From contig CM026562.1 in assembly GCA_015143295.1 (NCBI GenBank), forward strand, positions 3,100,001 through 3,164,000: a stretch of DNA of 64,000 bases. Direction: 5' to 3'. Each line of letters begins with the position of its first letter. Within the stretch, counting starts at the first letter, position 1. This stretch comes from Tetracentron sinense. Lineage: Eukaryota > Streptophyta > Magnoliopsida > Trochodendrales > Trochodendraceae. A model generated the notes under the pieces. That model made no database searches, was not told where the DNA came from, and saw nothing but the letters and a program-made list of their open reading frames with translations. Both the position numbers and the translations under genes were made by a program. This document shows positions 20,392-30,718 of this stretch, piece after piece.

Positions 20392-22109
20392 ATAGCGGAA
20401 CGGACGGTCAGATTTTTGTTTAATCATTGGACGGATGAGATTTAAATCTCGTACTGTTCGTTGCTCTTTTGAGTACTTTTCGGATTCCGAAATCGTCCTT
20501 GTGAGATTTGTGGAAGGCAAAATACCCAGAGGAGTGCTCGCCCTACTCTCAACTCTCATATTCAGCCAACCACATGTCCATAAAATGAAAAAAGAGAGGT
20601 TAAAACACACTTTCACAGCTAAAGTATACACTATGTAAGTGGTTGGCTAAATCTGAGAGTAGGAAAGAGGTGAGAGTTAACAATTGAACTCGCTCGTATG
20701 AGTCATTACCCCTATGGTTAAGATTCACTAATCTAAGGTTCAACAATCTAAAATTTATATTTTGAAAAAGCAACAAAAAAATTTAATTAATTAATCGAAA
20801 GAATTGGACTAATTTAAATTATAGTAAAAAAAGGTAGTTAAAGGAATCTTCTGAGTTCAATCACAAGTGCACGGGACTCCAAAATACCCTCTTGTAATAG
20901 GGCTTCGGATTGTCTACGGCGAAACATCTTATCTCGGGCTCTCATAAAAAAGGGGACAAGTGATAGAGAAGTCAAAATCATGGACCCATGATTGACTTCT
21001 CCTTACACTATATGACACATGGTGATCAGGTGTTAAGATAATGAGAGAGAGATATGAAGTAGGGAGAAGTCAAAATCATTGGAAGAAAATGAAATGACTT
21101 TTCCTATTTTTATCGCCACATGTTCCTTATTTTATGGTTGCTCGAGAGAGGTTTTTGGTTTGTCAACCAAGGCCCTTGTAATAGAGACAGGATCACAGTC
21201 AATTGTGATTGAGCTCTCCCCGAGTTCAGTTGTATCCACATGTCAACACGTGTCTATTTTAACCCTATTGACTATAGTTAAGATTCATTAGCATTTAAGG
21301 TTCAACAATCTAACCTTTGTTTTTGAAAATAATATTATTAAACCTAATAACATTAACGTTAATCCTTACAATTCATACTTTTTAAATATATTTTACTCAA
21401 AAATGGTCAGATTATATCATTATTGAGGTAATAAAAGTTAAAGGGATACGCCTATAGGTGCGATTGAACTCGTGAGAAAGTTCAGTGACAATTGATGTGA
21501 TCCAATCTGTTGTAATAATGACTTACCTAAAGATCATTACAGCATAGCCCCTAGCCCAATGGTCGAAGGATGAACCGTTAACTCGGAGGTCTCAACCTCG
21601 ATTCCTTGGCTCCCTTGTATGGGGTATTCCCTATGCAACACGTGAGACTAGTATGAACACTGTTTTCATAATTGGATCGGGCATCGAATTGGTAGAGTGG
21701 CTGTTTTCTGGTTCAACTGATCCTGTTCGACCGTATACCTTTTGCAAACAAAAAATCCATTTTTCCTATTTTTTTTTTTTTTTTCTGATTTTCGATCGGT
21801 TCTGATCGGTTTTGACCAATTTTGACCGGTTTTTAAAGAGTACCAATTTTGAAGGTTTTGAGAACCAGTGAGAGAGCCGATTCCTGGTTTCACCGGTTTG
21901 ACTGACTGGTCCGATCCGATCCGGTTTTAAAAACCCTGAGTATGAGTCTTTAAGGCTCAGGATACACTTTTATCACACACAAAAAATATCATTACAATAT
22001 TGATAAGTGACCCATCATGACTTACCTAAAGACCATTACAATATTGACAAGTGACCCATCAAAACGTAAAATGACTACTAAAGTGCTATCATACCACTAA
22101 TTTTAACTT
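20392..22109. other. Intergenic, degenerate repeats
   Basis: No gene is supported. A small foldback is visible at about 20520-20690 (CCTACTCTCAACTCTCA against TGAGAGTAGG and GAGAGTTAA). At 20700-21560 the GTTAAGATTCACTAA motif and GATTGAACT/AGTTCAATC motifs recur in degraded form, as in 23.9-24.5 kb. A T-run lies at about 21769-21784. Confidence 0.5.
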
Positions 22110-22117
22110 GTTATTAA

Positions 22118-22645
22118 TAGGATTGTAAACAGAATGAATTCAAAACGGATAATGGTATATCCGAGTCCGTATTCGATTATATATTTGAATATCAGAATAA
22201 ATATCCGGATAATGAAATATGATATCTGTCTCCAAAACCGATTAAGATATCCGAATTCAGATAGTATCCGAATTATCTGAGTACTTTTAAAAGTTTAAAA
22301 AAATGTAAATTAATATTTAAAAAATATATAATTTTTTTTAAAAAAATAGTAATTTAATATTTTATTTCTATTTATATTTAAAATAAAAATTCAATGTATT
22401 AAATTATGTAAAAAATATATGTTTTAAAGATTATATTTGTTTTATAATTTAAAATATATTATATAATCGGTCGGATATTTATCGGAACGGATATACCAGT
22501 ATTCGAATTCATATCCGATTATAAATGTATAGTAAAAATATGATCCGAATTAGCTTTGTCGGATACCTATTCAAATAATTATCTGACTAAACAGATTCAG
22601 ATACGAATTGGATACGAATAATATTCACGTCCGTTTACCGTCCTA
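22118..22645. mobile_element. hAT-type nonautonomous element (528 bp)
   Basis: Ends TAGGATTGTAAAC and GTTTACCGTCCTA form an imperfect inverted repeat. Flanks GTTATTAA (22110-22117) and GTTATTAC (22646-22653) are an 8-bp target duplication with one mismatch, the length expected for hAT. The interior is AT-rich with repeated ATATCCGA/TCGGATA motifs and no transposase. Confidence 0.8.
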
Positions 22646-22653
22646 GTTATTAC

Positions 22654-23236
22654 AACTCCACTCAAGTCAAGCTAGCTCGTCAGCTCGACTCAACTTAACT
22701 CGTTTTCAGCCAAATTCAAGTTGGTATTTTAGGCTTAGAGCTCGAATGTTTAAACAACCTAAGCTCATTTAGGGATACGAACAATATATTTCGTAATGTT
22801 ATTTATATTAATACAAAATAATATTTTTAACTTCTTTTATCATATAATAATTTTTAATTTATAATAAATAAGTTTAAAAGATAATAAAATAAAAGTTAAG
22901 AAGTTAAAAAACAAAATCTCTAATCTAATCTAGGTCTCTACTCTTTGGACGGATGATTACCCACCAAATCTTTTTTTTTTTATATAAATGTATTAATTTT
23001 TTGTTGTTTCTTGTATTATACTTTATTAATAAATACTTTTATTAAAATTAAACAAAATGGTTTTAGAAATCAAGGTTGAGCCAACCCGAGTTCAACTCAG
23101 CTTGAACAAAGTTTGAGCTCTAACAAAGTTGGACCTTAAGATCGATCAAGCTTGTTCAAGCCAAGTTCAAGTCAAGCTCGAAATCAAGCTCAAGCCAAAC
23201 TCAAATTTGATCAAGTTAGGCTCGAATACACCCCTA
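22654..23236. mobile_element. Degraded hAT-like repeat
   Basis: Subterminal clusters of AGCTCGA-like and CAAGTTCAAG-like motifs surround an AT-rich middle, and the right end reads ATACACCCCTA, a common hAT terminus. The matching left end (TAGGGGTG) is missing, so it is truncated or too degraded to delimit. Confidence 0.35.
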
Positions 23237-23307
23237 TCTAGCACTTTAGCTTACCAAAAACACCACTAGCACCTGCTCCAATAAATGGTGTGGCCTCTCG
23301 ATCTAAT

Positions 23308-23572
23308 TAGGGGTGTCAATGGAATGGGTTTGAGCTGGCCCGGCCCAGGCCCCACTAGGCCTGATTAATAAATGGGCCAAGCCAGCCTACTTATTAATCG
23401 GGCCTAACTAGCCCATTTTAAAAACCATGTGCACTTTTTTACTTAAAAACTAAACATAAGCCCGATTAGAAGTCTACCGAGATGGGCCATGGGTTTTAAA
23501 CTCCAAGCCCAACCGAACTAATTATTGGGCCAGGCCTAGAGCGGGCTAGTGCCCGGCCCATTGACACCACTA
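23308..23572. mobile_element. hAT MITE with perfect target duplication (265 bp)
   Basis: Ends TAGGGGTGTCAATGG and CCATTGACACCACTA pair with one mismatch. GATCTAAT flanks it exactly on both sides (23300-23307 and 23573-23580), an 8-bp hAT duplication. The interior is rich in GGCC and GGGCC motifs, as in the longer hAT copies at 16292 and 48015. There is no coding capacity. Confidence 0.93.
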
Positions 23573-23648
23573 GATCTAATCTCAATTAGGTAATGTCTTG
23601 CAAGCCTGCCACTCCCCCTCTCCTAACGAGTAGTTCATGATTGATACT

Positions 23649-23823
23649 AGAGGTGTGCTAGCTCTATTTTCAATCAATTCTTACTCTTAGCCTCCACCAA
23701 CCGATTATCTATTATTTAATCAGTTACAACGGTTAAGTGTTCTCTCCCTCTTAAAGAACGGATAGGTGGTTGGTGGAGGTGAGTCTAAGAATTAATAACT
23801 GAGAGTAGGGCTAACATTGCTCT
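23649..23823. mobile_element. Small foldback MITE (175 bp)
   Basis: The left arm (AGAGGTGTGCTAG through CCTCCACCAACC) mirrors the right arm (GGTTGGTGGAGG through GGGCTAACATTGCTCT). A similar arm sequence occurs at about 20520-20690, so this is likely a family. I found no clear target duplication. Confidence 0.65.
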
Positions 23824-25119
23824 TGATATATATATACTAGTGGGCTGCACGTGGGAGAGAGAGAATAGGATGAGAGAATGGGAAGAGTAATCGACCCCAG
23901 TGTGATCCACGTGTGTAGGAGAGAAACGTGAAATATATGAAAAATTCAATCAATTTTTAAGGATATAATTTTTTAACCAAAGATAAATATTTTTTTTCAA
24001 AAACCAAGGTTATATTATTGAACTCTAACAGTTAATGAATTGCGCTTCAACTCTCGGACAGTTCAATCACAATTGATTGTGATTCCATCTCATATTATAA
24101 TTGAAGATAAACTTCAATCGACAAACTCAATCAATGATTTCAAGGGTTTATTGAACCTCAAGGGTTAATGAATCTTAACTAAAATTAATAAAGATTAAAA
24201 AGAGACGTGTTGACAACTTAAGGGTTAAATTTTTTTAACCAGAGTTAAATATTTTTTTTAATATATATTTTTCCTTAAAACTAAGGTGACATTATTGAAC
24301 CCTAATGGTTAGAGAAACTTAACCACCATTAATAAGGGTTAAAGCGGATACATGTTGACCTGTGGGTGAGATTGAACTTTGGCTGGGAAAGTTCAATCGC
24401 AACTTCAATCGCAATTGGCAGTGAGCACTGGCTGGGAAAGTTCAATCGCAACTTCAATCGCAATTGGCAGTGATTGGGTATATGATGTGAAAGATTGATC
24501 TTGACTTGAGCCTTGAGCTTGGAGAGGGATGAAATGACAAAACCATCCCTGGAACATTTGCCGCCTTTTACAAACTTTCATTTACATATTTCTTTATCAT
24601 CATTACATAAAGGGCATTTTGGATATATGGATTATGTCAATCAACGTTTTGAACAAAGCATCTTCATTATAATAGTAATACCAAATTTTATATATATATA
24701 TATATATAATTTGGTAGGTCTTAAATCATTTATCTATCTAGGTTAGGGTTAGGGGGTTAGCACTCATGGGGGCGCTCAACAGCCACACCATGACCGGAAA
24801 TTGAGTCACACCTCCCCAAAAGGGAGATAAAGGGACAGGCTCATGGTATGTGCTCTTGATGCTAATAATTGGTAAATGATAAGACTAGAGAAAGGAAAAA
24901 AAAGTTGATCAGAGTGTCACTGTCAATCATGACTATTCTTAATTGTCAAATATCATTTTAGAAGACTAGAATTTAAGCGTAGTTTAACCTTCGTTTTGGA
25001 GAAAGATTATTAGAGAAAGATTAAGGGTAACGTGATTAGTGCTGGCATTCTTGACAAGTAATTCAATGTCCTTTCTTGACAAGTAATTCAATGTCCTTGC
25101 AGAGTCGAGCTTCAACACC
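23824..25119. other. Intergenic, degenerate repeats
   Basis: No gene is supported. The stretch 23840-24490 carries the GTTCAATCACAATTGATTGTGA and TTAATGAATCTTAAC motifs seen near 21 kb, in inverted order. A 49-bp direct duplication beginning GGCTGGGAAAGTTCAATCGC starts at 24381 and again at 24430. An (AT)n run lies near 24692-24708. Confidence 0.5.
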
Positions 25120-25395
25120 TTAAGCAATAAATGTTTAACCTTCTCCTCATCCCTTTGGCCATTACATAGAGGGCACGTCCGCGGCCCCCCCCCCCCCCCC
25201 CCAAAAAAAAAAAAAAAAAAAACTTCAACACCTTCTTCTACATAGAAGTTAATTTGGTACTATCTATTTCAAAGTTAAAATGTTCCTAATAGCCAGCCTT
25301 TTCAAATTCGCTTGTTCGAGCTAATCTACTCCTATGACGTGCCCTCTATGTAATAGCCAAAGGGATGAGGAGAAGGTTAAACATTTATTGCTTAA
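25120..25395. repeat. 60-bp near-perfect inverted repeat of a LINE piece
   Basis: Arms 25120-25179 and 25336-25395 are complementary at 59 of 60 positions by my reading. The right arm encodes part of a LINE zinc-finger domain (CPLCNSQRDEEKVKHLLLNC). The 156-bp loop contains a C run followed by an A run (about 25183-25220), which may mark a rearrangement or a cloning- or assembly-sensitive site. Confidence 0.85.
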
Positions 25396-25990
25396 CTGTC
25401 ACTTTGCTTGGGCAGTGTGGTTTGGAAGCATGGGCGGAGCCCCATGGGGGTGAAGCCTCTCCACTTTTGAAAAAAAATATTGTAGTGTATCAATCGGGAG
25501 TAGCCTCGGATTAGGGGTGGAGTCGGGCTAGAGCCCCTTGAACATTTGAGGAAAAAAATTAAAATTATACTTACATTATTTAATTTAAGAAGGCATAGAC
25601 GGATACAAATAGATGAGATGATCCACAAACGTGACCCTAAAAAAAAAAATCGAGGTTGTACCCCCACAACCCATTATTAGTCCCCCCCTAAAGAAAATTT
25701 TGGCTATGCCCCAGTGTGGAGGTGCTCCTGCACCATTCCTATAATGCATTATCAGATTCTTCGTTTGGATGGCTGGTGGATTGCAATACAGATAAAATGT
25801 GGATTACATGTCATATAGCAATTGCCCTGTGTTTTAATTGGTTGATTACGAATAAGGTATTTATTAGAGAACGACCCAATAAATGTAGCATGTTTCTTGC
25901 CCAATCTTGTCGGTCTTCTAGTATTTCAACTGCCACTGTAACTCGCAGTTCATTTAATATAATGTGATGGAGCACTATTCCCAGATCATA
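25320..25990 (+). pseudogene. LINE 3' fragment (zf-RVT region), interrupted
   Basis: The plus strand reads CPLCNSQRDEEKVKHLLLNC then HFAWAVW, the C-x2-C ... H-x3/4-C finger found after the reverse transcriptase of plant LINEs. A 292-bp insertion at 25421-25712 interrupts it. Beyond this, sequence such as ITNKVFIRERPNKC resembles the following linker. The reverse transcriptase itself is absent, so this is a dead 3' fragment. Confidence 0.6.
25421..25712. mobile_element. Short DNA element inserted in the LINE (292 bp)
   Basis: AGTGTGG occurs directly on both sides (25414-25420 and 25713-25719). Near the ends GGGCGGAGCC and GGCTATGCCCC form partial inverted repeats. No coding capacity. The family is not identified. 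Confidence 0.55.
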
Positions 25991-26488
25991 GTTACCAAAC
26001 ATCCGTATTATACTCGTATAGTACTCATATAATATTTTTAGGGGGTCGCCGTTTAAAACTCCGTATTTTTGTTATGTTATGTGTTATACTTGTATCATCG
26101 TTTAATATGCGAATTACGTATCAAACATATACAATACGTGTATATTTGTTGTTCTTTTACTGTGTTAAACACATATTTCGTATTAAATGATTGCTATTAG
26201 TTAATATCATGATTTTTATTTATTTATATACTTCTCGAACGGATCATTACCATATTATACCTATACCCGTACTTGGTAAATATGTCCCAGATGAGTCTGC
26301 AATAGATTCCAGGTATGTTTGTTGGTCATCAGATGGTACTGGATATATCCTTGTTTTATATTTGGGAGTTCAATTGTTGATGAAGCACTTGCTATTTGCG
26401 TTGGATTACAAGAAGCTCGTCAAGCTTTATGGTTTATGTGAAAATCAAAATTGATGCAAAAACGCATGCAACTTATCTTAGATTGGAT
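25991..26488. other. AT-rich intergenic stretch
   Basis: The stretch 26010-26200 repeats ATACTCGTAT/ATACGTAT-like motifs. An open frame at 26191-26454 has no recognisable domain. I see nothing else. Confidence 0.4.
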
Positions 26489-27119
26489 TGTTGGAATTTG
26501 ATTAGAATTCTATTTGAAGTAAAATTATATTTTGTGTGTAACTTTATTATTATGAAGTTATTTGATGAGATTAGAATTTTGAGAAATCATAATTGGTTTG
26601 GGATTTAAATTTGGAAAATTCTTAATTGATTTAGAAGTTTATTTATGCTTATAAATAGGCCTAGGGTGTATGCTTATTAGGTATGAGCTGTTGAGATGTG
26701 AGTTTTAGATTTTTCAGGAAGAGCGAGTTTGCTCTCTTGGAGAGCCCTATTTTTGACTCTTAGAAAGAAGAGCGTGCTTATGACTTATCTTTGAATTTGT
26801 TCATCGTTAATACCTCAAATAATTGGGGTTTATCCTTTCACCTAAAATGATTCAGATTTTGTGGCGACTATATAGAGACGAGTTTCTTGATTTTGGTTCT
26901 GATTTGTTAAAATTTTAATTGTAAGAGAAAACAATAATTTGTGGGTTGTGTGAGAGCCTATGGAGTTATATTATTAGTTCTTCTTTTCTTTTGTAATCTT
27001 ATGTCGATATAGCCTATGATGGGTGAACCACGTATATCTTGTATTGTGGTATGCATTATTTCTATATGCGTTTGTAATATTATCGCACTCTTTCTACACT
27101 ACACGGATATTGCCCCAAC
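26489..27119 (+). repeat. Probable solo copia-type LTR
   Basis: It begins TGTTGGAATTTG, the same 12 bases as the LTR at 30251. It has a TATA-like TTATAAATAGG near 26660 and shares GGTGAACCACGTATATCTTG (27026-27045) with that LTR, a stretch typical of copia R/U5. The 3' boundary is unclear, no CA end was fixed, and no target duplication was found. Confidence 0.45.
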
Positions 27120-27173
27120 TATAGTCTTAGGCTAGTGGTGGAGGAATGGTTATCTTTAATTTCATGCATAACT

Positions 27174-27472
27174 AAGGTGGAGTTTGGTAACACTAATCTA
27201 AATAGGTAGAGCTTATTTGAAAATTGTGCTTAGTTGGATTTTAGATTGTTAAGTTGAAGATCAATTGGATGTCTACATCTTTTTAAAGTAGGGGTTTTAC
27301 CTCTTATTTAAAAAAAGTTGCTCATAACTACTTTTTTAAATAGAGGTAAAACTTTTACTTCAAAAAGATGTAAACATCCAATTAACCTTCAACTTAAGAA
27401 TCTAAAGTCCAACTAAGCATAATTTTCAAATAAGCTCTACCTATTTAGATTAGTGTTACCAAACACCACCTT
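27174..27472. mobile_element. Hairpin MITE (299 bp)
   Basis: Nearly the whole element folds on itself. AAGGTGGAGTTTGGTAACAC on the left pairs with GTGTTACCAAACACCACCTT on the right, and the pairing continues inward through CTAATCTAAATAGGTAGAGC and its mirror to a central ACCTC...GAGGT. The ends resemble Tourist-like/Harbinger-type MITEs, but the target duplication was not resolved. Confidence 0.85.
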
Positions 27473-28082
27473 GTGTCGAGTTATTTATATTCCTCTAAAC
27501 TTGAAACCTTAAAATGAGTTCAGGTGTAAGTTGTGAAATGATCAATGTTTATAATAAGTTGTCAAACGATCGACATTTATAAATAAATCATCATAGTGCA
27601 TGGACTGAAGAATCTAGACCAACCAACTAATGGGCTGCAGACACGAACTTCTTGTCAATTGTTTGTCAATTGTCACCCGATTCATCGATTTTCTTTCGGG
27701 GGCCATTGCCTATCTATATTTTAAGTAAAATTGAGCAAAATCACCTCAATTAGATGATCTTAACCATTTGATCTACTCTTAGAAAGCTTAGAATGACACA
27801 AATGCCTTATAATTTAGGAACATAGGTGAAAGAACATCAATAATATTGTCATTAAGGTTCCCTGTCAATGGATTGCCATAAAAAAAAAAAAGCGGTTCTT
27901 AGTTATTGGATGGAACACTATTTCTTTATGAACAATAAAAGAAAACTTCCCATGAATTAATTTGTTCAATATTTTATACAAAATATTAATAAAAAAAACT
28001 GAAAAAAAATAAAACATGCCACCTTTTTTTAAAAGTATTGAAAGCTCAATAGTTTTTTTTAGTTAAGAGATAATATGTTCAT
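27473..28082. other. AT-rich spacer
   Basis: No gene or clear repeat was recognised beyond short A- and T-runs. Confidence 0.4.
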
Positions 28083-29520
28083 TCAAACTGAAGAACCTGG
28101 AATATAAAAAACCTGGGGAGCCCTTGGGGGAGGGATGGTCCAGCGAGGAATAGATACAGGAGAACGAAAATTTATAATACTGCTATTTAAGGCCTGATGG
28201 GCCACATTATGGGCAGCCTCATTGGCCAGGTGATCAATAAATTGAAGCTTCCCAAACTCGTTGGATCTATGCATGTGTCTGATATCTTCCATAAGGGTAT
28301 AAATCTCCTAGTGTGGAAGAGGGGAGTAGCCAGACAAATGGTACAAGATCTCCTTAGAATCAAATTCTAGAATTACTTGCTTCCATTGGTGTTGGGCGGC
28401 CATCTGAAATACCAAGAGGATCGCTTCCGCTTCCGCCATTCTACTGGAACCCGATGTAGGGGTTTTGCAATGGATGAGATAAAGTTTCCCATATGATTTA
28501 TTGCCACAGAACCCATCCCAACTGCCAGCCCATTAGATAAAGAGGCCCCATCTATTGGGGAAATACAATAGAATAATACCGAAGAAAAAGAATAAACAAG
28601 CACACACGCCAAAGAGAAACCACAAGAGATATGTGTGGTTCGACAATAACCTGCCTACATCCACGGGTTAAGATCTGATTGCTTATTATTTATTCAGAGA
28701 AAACTTGAGAAACCCAGTACAATATTGCTCTCCTCTCAGATTAATCTCAATCCAAGTCCAGAGACCCTTGTACAACCTACTCAAGTCACCTTCTCAATGA
28801 ACCCCAAAAACAATCTTTATCTATCCTCCCTTCAACATTTTCTCAAGCCCTAATATGCTTAAACACTTTCTATTATCTCCTACTCCAATGAGAATAACTA
28901 GGATTCTCCCCGAGAGCAAAATCCGCTCTCCCCGGGAGCCCTTTCTCATTCTTATATTAAACCCTAGACCCATAAACACCTATTTATAGGCCTAAACAAG
29001 AGACCTAGACAATTAGAAAGTCCCCCACTCGGAATAGGGGTTTCTAAAAAAAAAAACCGGATTAATTCCTAAAAATTACCGCGATGCCAATCGATCAACC
29101 ACTTAGTGGCTGATCGATCGCTCCCAGCTCCATCAATTTTCACACCATCAACATTTATCTTTACCTAGTTAGGTTCTAGAACTCTCCAACTTGGGTTTGA
29201 CTGATTCTAGGGGGAGGTGGGGGTAAGAGGCTCGAGCTGAGGCACGGGAGGTCCAGATTTTTGTAATTTGTCACTCTATGATATAGAGAAATAGGAGAGG
29301 ATCCAAAGCATCCCTATTGAACACCACAATGTTTTTGTGCTTCCAAATACCCCATAAGGTGTAGCACAGCCTAACTGCCAGAAGGCTACAACCCTTAGCG
29401 AACTCTGGGTGGTTCGAGCATCGGAACCACCATTCTTGGAAAGTAATATCCTATTGGTTTGCGAAGCTGAGAGATAGATGTGATCTGAACAAGCATTCAT
29501 CTAGCATTATAGAAAGGAGT
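28083..29520 (-). pseudogene. LINE 3' fragment with RNase H, split by a solo LTR
   Basis: Read on the minus strand, 29520-29200 encodes the end of the LINE finger/linker region (LLAVRLCYTLWGIWKHKN). After the LTR insertion come DGASLSNGLA, then after a frame change a plant LINE-type RNase H (AEAEAILLVFQMAAQHQWKQ; LEFDSKEILYHLSGY; FIDHLANEAAHNVAH). This RVT_3-type RNase H is known at the C-terminus of some plant L1 elements. Frameshifts and the missing reverse transcriptase make it a dead 3' fragment. Continuity across 28560-29190 supports one original element. Confidence 0.7.
28560..29190 (-). repeat. Solo copia-type LTR (631 bp) with 5-bp target duplication
   Basis: TTGGG flanks it on both sides (28555-28559 and 29191-29195). 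On the minus strand it holds a TATA box (TATAAATA, 28981-28988) and the motif GATGTAGGCAGGTTATTG followed by TCGAACCACA, typical of copia LTR leader regions. No internal retroelement domain adjoins it, so it is a solo LTR. Its ends are not clear TG/CA. Confidence 0.7.
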
Positions 29521-29526
29521 TAAATG

Positions 29527-30250
29527 ATACAAACTTTGGGATCCCGAACGAAGAAAGATTGTTGTGAGTAGGGACGTAGTCTTTGATGAGACTGCCTTGA
29601 TGAAAGAAGAAGAAAAACACACTGAAGGTGCAAGCGACAATATAGAGGATTCAATTCAGGTGGAGCTATATAAATCTAAATCAGATGATAGTGATGAAGA
29701 ACCACCTGAGATCGAGAGAGTCGATCAACAATCACAACCTTGGAGATCACAATGGGTTCAAAAAGCACCCAGAAGATATGATGATAATACTGACATGGTA
29801 ACTTTTGCTCTCATGATAGAGAATGGAGAACCATTAAGCTTCAAGGAAGTGATGTTAGATGGTGATCACAAAAAAATGGGAGAAGGCTATGGATGAGGAG
29901 ATGAAATCACTGCACAAGAACCAGATATGAGATCTTGTAAAATGTCAAAGGGGAAAAGATTATTGGCTGGAAGTGGGTTTTCAGAAAAAAAGAACCAACT
30001 ACTGAAAACAACGATGTAAAGTTTAAAGCTAGGCTGGTTACAAAAGGTTTTGCACAAGAGAGGGAGTAGACTTCAATTAAAAATTTTCTCTAGTAGTGAA
30101 GCATACCTCTATCAAAACAATGTTGTCTATAATAGTTATGCAAGACCTAGAACTTGAACAGATGGATGCGAAGATAACTTTCCTATATGAAGAGCTAGAT
30201 GCAGTTATCCTTCATCCGAGATAAAGTAGAATTGAAGTCAAGGTGGAGAG
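29527..30250 (+). pseudogene. Ty1/copia pol fragment (integrase end and start of RT)
   Basis: The plus strand reads WDPERRKIVVSRDVVFDE, the copia integrase C-terminal motif. An acidic linker, WVQKAPRRYDD and LMIENGEPLSFKEVML follow, leading into the start of RT (MDEEMKSLHKN, with frame changes). RT is then truncated (EQMDAKITFLYEELDAVILHP), and the YVDD and RNase H parts are missing. A 3' LTR follows directly. The 5' side abuts the LINE fragment at about 29520, so the element is deleted at both its 5' side and its middle. Confidence 0.8.
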
Positions 30251-30718
30251 TGTTGGAATTTGTCATAAATTCTGCAAAACTAGTGAAGCCACTCGAGTAG
30301 AGCTAACCGCTGCCCGAGCGAGATCGTACAGGGTCCAGAGCATATTTCCGAAATAGGACTGCCCAAGCGGGGGCCAAGCTCTGCTCAAGACTGTTCAAGC
30401 GGAGGTCAACGATAATCAGATGAATATGTTCTGAAGCAAACCACTCGAGCGGGCTAACACCATCTTTTGAGCAGTGGTAGCGGGATTAGTAATTCCAAAT
30501 TTTTACCCTAATATAAATACTATCTTTTGTATTAGAGTTTTATAAGTTAAGCTAAAAAAATTTCTGAGAGAGAGAGATTGTTTGAGAGGCTAGAAGTCAT
30601 TGTATTCTCTTTGCTTTGATTTTAATGAAGAATATGATCTTTTCGTGGACGTGACCCATACTAGGTGAACCACGTATATCTTGTACGTTCTTTGTGTATT
30701 ATTGTTCTCTTTCAACAA
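30251..30718 (+). repeat. 3' LTR of the copia fragment (468 bp)
   Basis: It starts TGTTGGAA right after a purine-rich AAGGTGGAGAG and ends TTTCAACA at 30718. A TATA-like AATATAAATAC is near 30511 and GGTGAACCACGTATATCTTG is at about 30666-30685. Repeated GCTCGAG/CTCGAGCGGG motifs occupy the U3 part. Confidence 0.8.

Noticed and set aside
25391..25667. 91-codon minus-strand open frame
   Set aside because: It spans the boundary of a small DNA element inserted in a LINE and has no domain.
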